A DNA stretch of 15,528 bases from Gracilaria vermiculophylla (GCA_019155205.2 JAHNZQ020000016.1:1190976-1206503); one strand, 5' to 3'; numbered from the stretch's first letter, positions 1-9,256 are shown. Program-made: numbers and translations. The notes: a model not told the origin generated them from the letters alone.

Positions 1-573
1 CGCTTTCGGCGGGGTAGGGCCCGCACTGGCCACCGGCAGGGATCTTTTCCCGGTAGAGTTAAGCGGCGAAGATGGGATGGAACGAAGATGGTGCGGTCGG
101 CGCGTGAAGACGACAGGCCCGTAAAGGGTGGAGACAAACGCAGACATGTCGCGGAGAACGCAACGGGAAGCTCAGCCGCCGTAGAGCGGGTGCGCTCTCG
201 TAGATGCGCACAGGGGGAGGTGGGGGTGGTCGCGCATCCGGCTGGGACAAGAGCGCGGCGAAGGCAGCGACCCGAGGTGCAGCGCCAACACGGCGGAGCG
301 TAAGGCGGAGGCGGCGCTAGCCGTGGCGGGGGCGCGACGCGCGCACACTGGCGCGCTGCATGTGGACCAAGCACGCGGCGCATCACGGCGCACGAGCAGC
401 TGCGAGCGCACACGAGTCCACGCATGACAACGACGGCGAGCGCGTCAGAGGCGCGTAGCCCGCGGCGAGCACCTGCCGCGCGGCGTCGAGCGCCGACGCA
501 TATTGGCGCCATCGCGCGCGGGCGCGCAGCTTGAACTCGGAAGCTGCGGACGCCGCACCGTGCGCATGAAGCG
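1..573. promoter_or_regulatory. GC- and CpG-rich region upstream of PAN2
   Basis: This stretch is very rich in G, C and CpG, and no credible gene lies in it. The short open frames on both strands are low-complexity and Arg/Ala/Pro-rich, as expected of GC-rich noncoding DNA. It most likely holds the PAN2 promoter and 5' untranslated region. Two upstream ATGs are visible close to the PAN2 start: one at 424 opens a 36-codon frame ending with TGA at 532-534, and one at 566 opens a three-codon frame overlapping the PAN2 ATG. No TATA box is evident. The transcription start cannot be fixed from sequence alone. Confidence 0.5.
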
Positions 574-577
574 ATGA
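566..577 (+). promoter_or_regulatory. minimal upstream ORF overlapping the PAN2 start codon
   Basis: ATG at 566-568 is followed by AAG, CGA and the stop TGA at 575-577. The stop shares bases with the PAN2 ATG at 574-576, giving an ATGA overlap. Scanning ribosomes that initiate at 566 would terminate exactly on the PAN2 start, a geometry that could tune PAN2 translation through reinitiation. The arrangement is seen directly; any effect is inferred and requires the mRNA to begin upstream of 566. Confidence 0.4.
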
Positions 578-3500
578 GTTCGCATTTGACGCCGTCCGCG
601 TCGCCGCGCGGCGACGAGGCGCAGCTACCTCCCGCTTTCGCCGACGGCAACCACTTCTACTACGACGCCCACGGCTGGTACGAGCACAGCTGCACGCAGG
701 TGGGCCACCCCAACTCGCACACCGACCCCGTGCGCGCCCTCGCGTGCGACCCGCGCAAGGAGCTCATATGGGTCGCCACCGCCTCTGGCATGCTGCACGC
801 CCACCACGCCCCCGACATGGCGCGCATCGTCTCCACCTACGTCGGCGAACCCACGCCGCACCCGTCCAACCCCGGCGACGTGCGAGACATTGTTGTCTCC
901 GACTCGTCCGTGCTCGCTGCCGTGAGCTACGGTCTGGCTGTCGTCAAGCGCGGCGGCGTGCTTTCGGCCTCGCTTCGTGCCGACGCCGTTCGAAACGCCA
1001 AGGCGTTGGCGCTCAACCCGATGAGCGACAATCACGTGTGCATCGGCGGCGAGTCTCGCATGCTGGCCCTCATTGACCTACAGCAACAGAGAATTCTGCG
1101 ACAGGCCACCTTGCGCGGCGCCACCGGCGTGACTGCTGCAGTATGGGCCGCGCCCCAGGGCGCATCCAGCCTTGCTGTCTTCTCCACATCCACGGGTCGC
1201 ATCTCACTATGCGATCCCTCCTCCATGCGGGAGGTCAACGCGATTGCCGCTTTTGCTGGCACCACCACCTCACTTGCCACCAGCGGCTACTACTTGGCTG
1301 CCACGGGGCTCGGCACCAGGGGTGGCGTGTCCTATCTCGAACAGACCGTCAAACTGTACGACGTTCGCGCCGTTCAAAATCCCCTTCCCTCGGTCCTTTT
1401 CTCCGCACCGCCGATGTTTATTGCATTTGACCAGGCCACTTCACAATTGTACAATACTGATGGCGCTTTGTGGATGCTCTCACCGCACGGCGTCATGCAG
1501 CTCCTAGATATATCCACTGTTACAAAAAGGGAACCCGCATATCCCTTGTGCGATGAGATTCATTTGGACGCCGGGTCGGATGTGTTCACTGCCATGGTCG
1601 TCTCGTCGCAAGGGCTCCTGGTCCTCGGTGATTCTGGAGGCTTTGTTCACCAGTGGTCCTCTTCCGAGGCTGTCAAGGTGAACGCCTCCTCAGAACCCGT
1701 TTGGACCACACCGGTCAACTCAGAACCACCAACACCCTCCATCCACATGAGCGATTTCATCACCTCGGATATTGGAGCCACCATTCCGAAGTGCGCTATT
1801 CCGGAGTTCGAATGTGAATATCTTACCGAGGAGCTGTTTCACTTGATTCTGGGTCAATCACATCACCGAAAACGGGGCAAGCTGTATGCCATGCGAATGT
1901 CAAAAGGCGTGGATACCTCTTATGATTTGTATCCTCGCAAACCATTTGCTCGCTTTCCCTTGCAAATCAGTGATGAAATCCTTGATGCCGCTCAGCAACA
2001 CTCATTTGTTTCCTACGCTCAAGCACCTCCATCATTTATCCGAAACTCAGAAAGTGGTCACCGGAAGCCTCCGAAAGTTAAATCAGCGAACGGCAAGTAT
2101 CGCGTACAGGGGGAAAGAGGAACAACCTCACCCACAGGAAGCGTGCCAAGCGGCAATTCAGGTACAATCAACCTGGCTAAAGCAGTAGAACGATCAAAGT
2201 ATGTGGAAATGGACCTCGTGGCGTGGGAGAGTATAGAAGGCTTTGATTTTCTAAAGTACAATAACAGTCCGCGTTTCTGCGGGCTCGAGAATGCCTTACC
2301 AAATGTGTATGTAAACCCGGCAGTACAAGCGTTGTACTTTTGCCCTCCGGTGCGGGCCGCAATTGGAAATCATTCTTGCCATCGAGACTGGTGCATATCA
2401 TGCGAATTGAGCTTCCTTTTCCACATGTTTGATTTGGGAGGTGCAGGTATGGCGTGCGAAGCTGGAAACTTCACACGGGCATTTATGACGATGGCGAATG
2501 CAGGGGCTCTTGGTCTCTTGGATGGCGCACACGCTCTTCCTCTATCTCAAAGGATCGAAAACTTCACCCGCTATCTTCTCGAACAGCTTCGTAAAGATGA
2601 AGACGCGGACGCAGATAGCATTGTGATGTCAGTATTTGGGGCCGAGACACGGTCGCATGGAACATTTATGGCCAGTAAAACGAATTGGGAAAGAATAGCA
2701 AGGCCATTCCAGCATTCGCTGATCTATAACGTTCCAAGAGATACCACGTTTTGTAGTCTTTTGGAGCAAAGCCTCCATTATAGAGGCGATCCAACACGAG
2801 CTTTCTGCGAAGCCAGTGGGCAGTTTGAATCTATGACCCAGAACCGTGAATTACGAAGCCTGCCAAATGTGTTACTTTTAGGGTGTAATACCAAAGACAG
2901 TGGTTATAGTAACTGGTGGTTTGATATGGACGGTGATTTACACTCTCCGAAAAGCCTCAGTAGTATGCCTCACATTCTCGACGAGATCGCGGAAAGAGCG
3001 ATGCAAGAAGAAAAGAAGATAGTGCAATCGTTGCGAATAGAACTCACCGACGGTATCTCAGTGTCTGAAATTACCAGTCTGGGCTCAGAAGATGAAACTG
3101 CTCTGGGATACGATGCTGCCTCAGGAAGTTTCAGTGATACTGGAGATCTTATGGCCGAGTATGACCTATCCTTTGTCATCGCACAAGTCCCCCCAACTTC
3201 TCAAGGTGTCGAAGGCATGAGCGAAAACGACGGAACCGGCTCCAGAAATGTGGTAGGTCATCTCGTTGCATACATTCACGTGCCTAGAGCTTACGCGAAC
3301 AAAGAAACCGAACCCGGTAAGAAAACGGAGAAACTCAAAGATGATGGGAAGCTTACTGAGGCAGAATGGTGGTGTTTCAACGATTTTGTGATCGCTCCAT
3401 GTGATGGCTTTGATGAAGTGGCCGCGTTTCACAAGTTGTGGAAAAACCCCTGTATTATCGGATACGTGCGCAGAGACATCAACGAGCGTGTGAAGATGGA

Positions 3501-4260
3501 AATAAATGACGCTCCAGTGGACGTGCGAGAAGTAATTGGTGAAGGAAACCACAATGCAGCCGTTGGTCTCCAACCAGATGAAGAAATTCCCGGAAAAGGA
3601 ACCGTGCTTGCCCTGGATTGTGAGTTTGTCATGGTTGCTCGTGACGAAGCGGACATTTTCGGTGACGGGACCTGGCAAGTCGTCGTACCGGCACGAATGG
3701 CGCTGGCCCGTGTTTCTGTTATTCGAGGGTACGGGAGGTTGAAAGGAGTGGCACTAATTGACGATTATGTTGCAGTAAGAGAGCCTGTGGTGGATTACCT
3801 CACAAGATTCTCTGGGCTTTCCGAAGGTGATCTTGACGCAGCGAGATCGCCTCATATAGTGAGCAGCCTGAAGTCAGTCTATAAGCGGTTGCGTTGCTTG
3901 GTCGACGCCGGTTGCATATTTGTAGGACACGGATTGAAGTCAGACTTTCGGATCATCAATTTTATTGTTCCTCCTGAGCAAGTTATCGACACTGTAACGC
4001 TGTTCCGTGTGAAAAGCAAGCGTCTGTTAGGTCTGCGATATCTCAGCAACACCTTGCTGGGCGGAGACATTCAGTCCGAAACACATGACTCAATTGAAGA
4101 TTCGGACGCGGCACTTCGCCTGTATGACATATATGTGCGGCTGAAGGAAGGTGAGGGTGGGGAGGAGCGGTTCCAGCGAACTCTGAAAGAGCTATACACA
4201 TATGGATATGCTCATGGTTGGAAAGTTGATCCAGAGGAACCTTTTAAGATACCAGAGTGA
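574..4260 (+). CDS. PAN2: PAN2, catalytic subunit of the PAN2-PAN3 poly(A) deadenylase
   Basis: This 1228-residue protein has the full PAN2 architecture. Residues about 30-380 form a WD40-like propeller, for example the stretch with VKLYDVRAV. A linker follows that in the family contacts PAN3. Residues about 565-968 are a ubiquitin-protease-like domain that begins GLENALPNVYVN; the usual catalytic Cys position is Val578, so it is a pseudoprotease, as is normal for PAN2. Residues about 1010-1190 are a DEDDh RNase T-type exonuclease with D1015 and E1017 in LALDCEF, D1124 in HGLKSDF, and H1171 and D1176 in HDSIED. All five catalytic residues are present. In the family it trims mRNA poly(A) tails in the cytoplasm, recruited by PAN3 and poly(A)-binding protein. 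The ATG at 574 has a purine at -3 and no upstream in-frame extension (TGA at 532). The length is usual for PAN2 and no intron is needed. GC content falls from the 5' to the 3' end. Confidence 0.97.
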   Translation: MSSHLTPSASPRGDEAQLPPAFADGNHFYYDAHGWYEHSCTQVGHPNSHTDPVRALACDPRKELIWVATASGMLHAHHAPDMARIVSTYVGEPTPHPSNPGDVRDIVVSDSSVLAAVSYGLAVVKRGGVLSASLRADAVRNAKALALNPMSDNHVCIGGESRMLALIDLQQQRILRQATLRGATGVTAAVWAAPQGASSLAVFSTSTGRISLCDPSSMREVNAIAAFAGTTTSLATSGYYLAATGLGTRGGVSYLEQTVKLYDVRAVQNPLPSVLFSAPPMFIAFDQATSQLYNTDGALWMLSPHGVMQLLDISTVTKREPAYPLCDEIHLDAGSDVFTAMVVSSQGLLVLGDSGGFVHQWSSSEAVKVNASSEPVWTTPVNSEPPTPSIHMSDFITSDIGATIPKCAIPEFECEYLTEELFHLILGQSHHRKRGKLYAMRMSKGVDTSYDLYPRKPFARFPLQISDEILDAAQQHSFVSYAQAPPSFIRNSESGHRKPPKVKSANGKYRVQGERGTTSPTGSVPSGNSGTINLAKAVERSKYVEMDLVAWESIEGFDFLKYNNSPRFCGLENALPNVYVNPAVQALYFCPPVRAAIGNHSCHRDWCISCELSFLFHMFDLGGAGMACEAGNFTRAFMTMANAGALGLLDGAHALPLSQRIENFTRYLLEQLRKDEDADADSIVMSVFGAETRSHGTFMASKTNWERIARPFQHSLIYNVPRDTTFCSLLEQSLHYRGDPTRAFCEASGQFESMTQNRELRSLPNVLLLGCNTKDSGYSNWWFDMDGDLHSPKSLSSMPHILDEIAERAMQEEKKIVQSLRIELTDGISVSEITSLGSEDETALGYDAASGSFSDTGDLMAEYDLSFVIAQVPPTSQGVEGMSENDGTGSRNVVGHLVAYIHVPRAYANKETEPGKKTEKLKDDGKLTEAEWWCFNDFVIAPCDGFDEVAAFHKLWKNPCIIGYVRRDINERVKMEINDAPVDVREVIGEGNHNAAVGLQPDEEIPGKGTVLALDCEFVMVARDEADIFGDGTWQVVVPARMALARVSVIRGYGRLKGVALIDDYVAVREPVVDYLTRFSGLSEGDLDAARSPHIVSSLKSVYKRLRCLVDAGCIFVGHGLKSDFRIINFIVPPEQVIDTVTLFRVKSKRLLGLRYLSNTLLGGDIQSETHDSIEDSDAALRLYDIYVRLKEGEGGEERFQRTLKELYTYGYAHGWKVDPEEPFKIPE

Positions 4261-4296
4261 CGCGGTCTTGACCTCTGCGGGGGTTGCAGAAACTCG

Positions 4297-4431
4297 GGTT
4301 GGTGTGGATAGGTGATCAACTTTGAACCATTTCGTAAGGTGTACAGAAGAAGTATGGGACTGAGGTTAATATGGTTTGGTGTTTAACTTGGAACCATTGC
4401 GAAGGGTGTACAGAAAGAGTATGGGCGCTGA
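4297..4431. repeat. 67-bp tandem duplication, two diverged copies
   Basis: Copy one is about 4297-4363 and copy two about 4364-4431. Both start with GGTT and share a core of the form AACTTxGAACCAT, then GTACAG, then AGTATGGG, then CTGAG or ACTGAG. The copies differ by scattered substitutions and one-base indels. They start 37 bases after the PAN2 stop codon, so they probably lie in its 3' untranslated region. No reading frame is shared between them. Confidence 0.75.
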
Positions 4432-5720
4432 GCGATGTAAAGCTAAAAATCATATTGATTCAACTAAATCACAGTTCCCAAGGGTGCAAGTGTTGCGACC
4501 AAGATGACTGGCCAGTAGGAAGGGCACAAGAACTGCTGTTCTCCATTGAGTATTTGTGCTAATGAATACGTCGGGAAGAGGAAGTCCAAATATTCGCAAC
4601 AGGGGGAGAGCTTGCTGGCACTTTACCTTATTGCTGGCCATCGGTTCTTCTCTTTTTGGACCGATGGAAACTGATGGTCGCACGCAGGTGACATACGTGT
4701 GGCCATGTACAGGAAAGCAAAATAGAAGTGGAGATGAGCTGAAATCTACTTTGTAACGATCATTGCGGTGATGAATGCCTGGCACTAATGGTCTCAGCGC
4801 TCACGTGACAAGACAAGGCGTTTGTGATCGTGTGATGGCGTCATCGTTAAAAGGGATACTGGAGTGAGCTTTAAGCGCTGTAATCGTTTATTTGTCTGCG
4901 GATGATTCAGGAACGCAAACGTGGAGGGGGGAGTACTTGAGGAGCGGTATTGCTTGCGGTGATGATTTTTACAAATGGCGTGCGCCTGCTGCACTTGCTG
5001 TCGCACATGCCGGTGGTACACTTCCTACGACCAAAAGTTGAGCACCGTAAGGCAGTGTTGGACGCAGGGGGACTGCAACATTGCTGTGGCAGCGTGATGT
5101 TAAGGGGGCTTCTGAAAGGCATAGTGAAGCAAATAAGGACGCGTCGGATGAAACGCGGCGTGGATTGGCTGGCGTTGAGTGTGGGAAGTGCGGCTGGGAA
5201 GTTGTGGCACGTTTCAGTGTATGGTGGCGGTGCGAGCAAAGGACGGCACTGGACGTGGCGCGAGAGGATCAGGGGGCTAACGAGAAATTGGCAACGAGGA
5301 TGAATGAGAGTGGCAGCGTACACGACGAAGAGCACGGCGGAGGCGTTGGGGAAACCGGACTGGCTGACACTTGAGGTTGAAGGGATGCGCCAGGACTGGG
5401 CGCGGCGTATGTGACTGTGGCGCACGTTGCGGCTCAGTTGCGAAAAAAAAGGTTGTAGATGGACGTGGGAGTGGATCATTGAGGTGGAAGGCGGCGAGGG
5501 CGGAAGGCGGCAGAGGGGCACCGAAGTGGCGCGTTGAGGGCCGACTGGGTGTGAGGAGCCAAGGGGGGGGGGCCCGGTGGGCGGCGCACAAGCCAACAAG
5601 GGTACACAAATACTGAACGATAGCCGTTGCACAAAGTGGTGGACCTATTAGCGCTACGAGTGCGAGTTCACACTGCCCGTGTGGCACTTTGACAGCGGCC
5701 AGCAGCCTCTTGCGACAATT

Positions 5721-5775
5721 GGGCGCTACGCGCGCAAAGCGATCTACCCTCCACTCCGGATCGCTTTGAGCGCCC
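5721..5775. other. inverted repeat able to form a bulged hairpin
   Basis: AAAGCGATC (5736-5744) and its exact complement GATCGCTTT (5759-5767) flank a 14-base loop. Outside them, GGGCGCT (5721-5727) pairs with AGCGCCC (5769-5775), leaving bulges of eight bases on the left and one on the right. That gives 16 paired bases in two blocks. It lies upstream of the CpG island ahead of the zinc-finger gene. It could be a protein-binding dyad, part of a transcript, or chance in a skewed region. Confidence 0.4.
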
Positions 5776-5820
5776 ACACCGCCACCGCAGCGCCTCCCTC
5801 CGAAGCACCAGCCGCCACCA

Positions 5821-6352
5821 GTCACGCGCTGATAGCCGCTGTAAGGCGCAGGGGCGCCGCGCCGCCCCGGTCGGCCCGCGCCCACCAGCCGCCGCCCCCC
5901 GCGCCCCTGCGCGTGGCGCGCGCGCGGCGCGGACGCGGCCGCGCTCCACCCACGCGTGCCCGAAAAGGGCGCGCGCGCGCCCGCAGCCGTTTCAAATGTG
6001 GACCGATGGCCGGTACCTCTGCCGTGTGCCACGGCTCCCGGCGCCGCGTGCAAAACCACCGGCGGCCGCAACGCCTCCACTCGCCACGCGCTCTCCAACG
6101 TCCAGCCTCTTCGCTGCACCCGCCATCCCCCCGCGCGCACGGCCCGCCTTCCCTCTCAACGCTTGTAACCCGTTACCCCATCACAACACTGCTACACCCC
6201 CGCTTTTCCTTCCCCGCCGCCGCCCTGCCCCAATCTCCCCCAGTTCAAACCCCCTACCTTCCTCCCCTCAACCGCCCCCACAACCATTTCCTCCGTTCGC
6301 TCCCTGTCCCCCACCCCACCAGACAAGTCTTCCGCGCTTCCCGCGCCTCGGC
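5821..6352 (+). promoter_or_regulatory. CpG island and C-rich leader upstream of the zinc-finger gene
   Basis: Bases 5821-5990 are almost entirely G and C, with many CpG and GCGC steps. From about 6160 to the ATG at 6353 the plus strand is strongly C-rich with few G. This pattern, an island followed by a pyrimidine leader, suggests a promoter and 5' untranslated region running into the gene. The pyrimidine skew is open in several frames, which explains overlapping spurious plus-strand frames here. Confidence 0.4.
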
Positions 6353-9256
6353 ATGCAGCCGCAGCCCCCTCTCCCCACCGCCGCGCCGCCGCCCCCCCCT
6401 CCCCCTCTTTCGCTCTCCGCTTTCACCCAGGCCGCTTCCGCCGCAGCCCGCTACGCACCTACGTTTCGAAAGCCGACGCTCCAGCTCGCCGTGTTGCTGG
6501 GATCCCCCCATCGACTGCTTCCCCATGCCCACAGCATTCTGTGCTCCCTTTCTGCCAAGGGTGTGCACGGCTTCCTGCAAACTGAAATAGAGCACCCCAC
6601 CAGTGGCCTCTGTTCCTCCATCACCCCCGAGACCCTGCCCGACGTAATCGCCACCTCTCACGCAGACTTCCTCGTACTCCTGGCCGACCGCAACGTACAA
6701 ACACGCACCGTGCAACTCAGGCTTCCCCCCCAGCCAGATTTTATCGACGTTCCTCTAGCCAATCTGTGCAACATCGTCCTCGACACATGGACGCAGCGAT
6801 TGCGAACCGTCAACAACCTAGCCCATTTGCAGGCGCTCGCCAGCAATCCAAATGTTGTCACCACTGCACACCTTGATTCTCTGCTTCATTCCATCTCAAC
6901 TCTCTCCGCTTTGCGACGCTCCTATGCCAAGCTAGCCCGCCTTGCCAATATAACCCAGGACTGGCGTTCCATGCGCGTGCCAAAACCGTCATCTGTCTCT
7001 CATCACTCGCAACCCCCACCCCAACCTCAGCTCACCACGCAACAACCTCAACCCCTTGCCACCCCGTTGCCTTCAAGTACTCCTGTCCAAACATCTTCTG
7101 TAGCCCCGACATGGAATTATTCCGAAGACTTATCCTCCACATCTTCCTGCACACTGCCAGCGCTACCAAGCAATACAAACACTGCCTCAGCAAACACAGA
7201 CCAGCCTTCACCCCACCGTGATGACTTGAGCGCAACAGCTTCATGTGAGCCCAGTGGCCAATTCGACGCACACTCTCCAATTTCGACACACTCCCCGGCT
7301 GTGATCCAATCGAAAGGAGTGCTGCCCATCGAAACGCAAGCACCACACCCACAGCGTCTGACTGTCATTCCTCCTAATCACCCAAATGCTTCGAAAACGC
7401 TTCTTTCAGATTCCAGAACCACAACCGCGTTAGCAGAAGCTCAAACTCCTGACCCAACGATGACGACCGAACAATCATCGCCCGCACCGGGCGATCCGCC
7501 CGCGCCACTCAGCCAACGCAGTTCGACAACCCACGCAGACGTGTCCAGTCAAGATCTAAATGACGCTTCACCACATTTACGCCCATTGGCCGCCACAGCG
7601 CTTCGTCGCGGCTTAGCATCAATCACTCGCGCTCACGTGCGAAGCCAACGCAGCTCCGAAAAACGTTCTTCTCGACCAGAGTTCTCGTTTTCGTGGCTGA
7701 AACGAAGTCAGCATTTATCTGCCAAGATCTTGCGTCATCAATTCCTTGCATGTCATTTACATCGGACTCTTCTGGAAGCTCGCGACACTATTTCGAGAAT
7801 GCAGACGTCTTCACTTCCAGCAGCTTATCATGAGCCAAACCGTCTCCCAACCGAAGCGCACCGACAGCGACTGCTTCGCGAGATACATGGCCTGGTTCCT
7901 CGAATAGAGGAGCTCGGCAAGCGACTAAGCAAACGTCCAAGGGAAAAGCACCGATGCCGGGTGCTCCGTCAAACAAACCCTTGGGACGCGTACATCACTA
8001 AAGCTCGGTATGCGGCCATGACCAGAGGTATTCAAGGGTCCAACGAACAAACAAAAGAGATGTCAAGCGCAGGGTGGTGGCGATGTTGGGCTTGTCGAGC
8101 CCTCAATGACCCCGATGTGACTTCGTGTTTCGTTTGTTGTTCTCAGCCTTGCGGAATCGCTCCTAATCTAGCTCCAGCTTATATGGATCGTCTTTCTGAG
8201 GAGCTGCGTGATGCAATCAAAAGCGCTCGAGTAGGCCCTCTTCCATGGATATTCACACCGGGCGTGATACCAATTCCCCCCTCTATTGCACACTCTTTCA
8301 CCACGGGGTGGGTACCCAAAGATCAAGGGGACAGCGACTTGCTCAACAATCCTTTCAGCAGCAAAGATAGCACTGGGTCCCTTTCTGGGAAATTTCAGCC
8401 GTTCCACAACGGGTGTAATGAACTTCCAGAACGCTCCTTACGTCCGCAAGGGCCATTTAACCTTAGTACTGCCTTCAGCAAGTTGCAATTCGATGATGGT
8501 TATAAGAGGCGAGGTGTCCCACAGTTTGGCCAAGTACCTGAGCTTAATACACCGATGAAAGCTCGTAGAAATGAAGCAAGACCATTTCCAAAGAGAAATT
8601 CGCCCACACGCTTAGCAACATCTGCTCCAAGTGGTCCTTCTGTGAGCGATCTCATGTCTCACATTCCTAGGAACGGAATACAAAACAACACGTCGAGAGA
8701 CGAACTAGTCTTCGGAAAAAGCATATCGGGATCGGTGGTATCTCATGATATGGGCTTTGGTGGTAAGCCGTTTGATCCTCTCAAACAGAATGCGAGTATC
8801 AGTGGTTCCCTTCCTAACATTGAGCCTCGAGGGTCTAATGGCACGCATGGACCGAAACAGCCTGAATCGTCCAGCATCGATGAATCATATCAACTAGACT
8901 TTAGAATGACCGGGTTCACTGAAAGGAGCTATCCATCTAGGTTTAAGTCCAGCTTATCAAACTCAACGGACGAACTAGCTCTTAGATCCTACGACACGAA
9001 GGGCATACAGATGTTACCAGACGAGAAACACTCAATTAATTCCGCAGAAGGCCCGGCCTCAGGTGAATTCCAAAGCGGAGGCATTGCATCTCTGAAGGCT
9101 TTGGCAGCTGCAAGTGACGCGGCGAATGGCGGAACGGGCTCTGCCACCAAAGAATCCTTACGAACGGTATCTGCCGCAATTACCGCGGCCGATGATGAGT
9201 CTCAAAAGCCGATGGCCGTTCCCAGAATTCCCAACGGGACGTACAACATGTTCTGA
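6353..9256 (+). CDS. RanBP2-type zinc-finger protein, otherwise unrecognised
   Basis: Starting at the ATG at 6353 this gives 967 residues. The frame is open back to an ATG at 5996 (1086 residues), but the extra 119 residues are Pro/Arg/Ala-rich translation of the C-rich leader, so I prefer 6353, which has G at -3. A short proline run opens the protein. Residues about 43-215 look like a folded, mostly helical domain containing HADFLVLLADRN. About 215-405 is Ser/Thr/Pro/Gln-rich and probably disordered. About 410-570 is basic and helical. Residues 576-595 match W-x-C-x2-C-x3-N-x6-C-x2-C exactly, with Cys 578, 581, 592 and 595. The remainder is Ser/Gly-rich. Such fingers bind single-stranded RNA or ubiquitin. 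The Thr-Phe pair typical of ubiquitin binders is absent (Arg-Ala here), as is the Arg often found before the third Cys in RNA binders, so the ligand is open. No intron is needed. Confidence 0.85.
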   Translation: MQPQPPLPTAAPPPPPPPLSLSAFTQAASAAARYAPTFRKPTLQLAVLLGSPHRLLPHAHSILCSLSAKGVHGFLQTEIEHPTSGLCSSITPETLPDVIATSHADFLVLLADRNVQTRTVQLRLPPQPDFIDVPLANLCNIVLDTWTQRLRTVNNLAHLQALASNPNVVTTAHLDSLLHSISTLSALRRSYAKLARLANITQDWRSMRVPKPSSVSHHSQPPPQPQLTTQQPQPLATPLPSSTPVQTSSVAPTWNYSEDLSSTSSCTLPALPSNTNTASANTDQPSPHRDDLSATASCEPSGQFDAHSPISTHSPAVIQSKGVLPIETQAPHPQRLTVIPPNHPNASKTLLSDSRTTTALAEAQTPDPTMTTEQSSPAPGDPPAPLSQRSSTTHADVSSQDLNDASPHLRPLAATALRRGLASITRAHVRSQRSSEKRSSRPEFSFSWLKRSQHLSAKILRHQFLACHLHRTLLEARDTISRMQTSSLPAAYHEPNRLPTEAHRQRLLREIHGLVPRIEELGKRLSKRPREKHRCRVLRQTNPWDAYITKARYAAMTRGIQGSNEQTKEMSSAGWWRCWACRALNDPDVTSCFVCCSQPCGIAPNLAPAYMDRLSEELRDAIKSARVGPLPWIFTPGVIPIPPSIAHSFTTGWVPKDQGDSDLLNNPFSSKDSTGSLSGKFQPFHNGCNELPERSLRPQGPFNLSTAFSKLQFDDGYKRRGVPQFGQVPELNTPMKARRNEARPFPKRNSPTRLATSAPSGPSVSDLMSHIPRNGIQNNTSRDELVFGKSISGSVVSHDMGFGGKPFDPLKQNASISGSLPNIEPRGSNGTHGPKQPESSSIDESYQLDFRMTGFTERSYPSRFKSSLSNSTDELALRSYDTKGIQMLPDEKHSINSAEGPASGEFQSGGIASLKALAAASDAANGGTGSATKESLRTVSAAITAADDESQKPMAVPRIPNGTYNMF
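8078..8137 (+). other. RanBP2-type zinc finger coding segment
   Basis: The encoded stretch from Trp to the fourth Cys fits the W-x-C-x2-C-x3-N-x6-C-x2-C consensus without gaps, with codons for the four cysteines at 8084, 8093, 8126 and 8135. The conserved Trp and Asn are both present. This is the only segment of the protein that I can assign to a known family. Confidence 0.9.

Larger units (their letters stand above)
4261..6352. other. intergenic region between PAN2 and the zinc-finger gene
   Basis: This 2.1-kb stretch holds the PAN2 3' region and the upstream region of the next gene. The first part has mixed composition and contains a 67-bp tandem duplication. From about 5280 it becomes G-rich, with a run of ten G at 5563-5572, then a CpG island around 5821-5990, then a C-rich, T-containing leader from about 6160. 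Long minus-strand frames here (4907-5632 and 5277-6140) are Pro/Arg/Ser-rich and overlap one another in different frames. I regard them as by-products of composition. I see no tRNA or other RNA gene. Confidence 0.5.

Noticed and set aside
4907..5632. 241-codon minus-strand open frame
   Set aside because: Its composition (Pro, Ser, Arg, Thr) matches translation of G-rich DNA. It overlaps other long frames on both strands and has no domain.
5277..6140. 287-codon minus-strand open frame across the CpG island
   Set aside because: It is Arg/Ala/Gly-rich low-complexity sequence over the GC island and runs opposite the upstream region of the zinc-finger gene; no family resemblance.
5679..6590. 303-codon plus-strand frame overlapping the zinc-finger gene
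   Set aside because: It is a Pro/Arg/Ser-rich shadow of the C-rich leader in another frame and stops soon after the real gene becomes structured.
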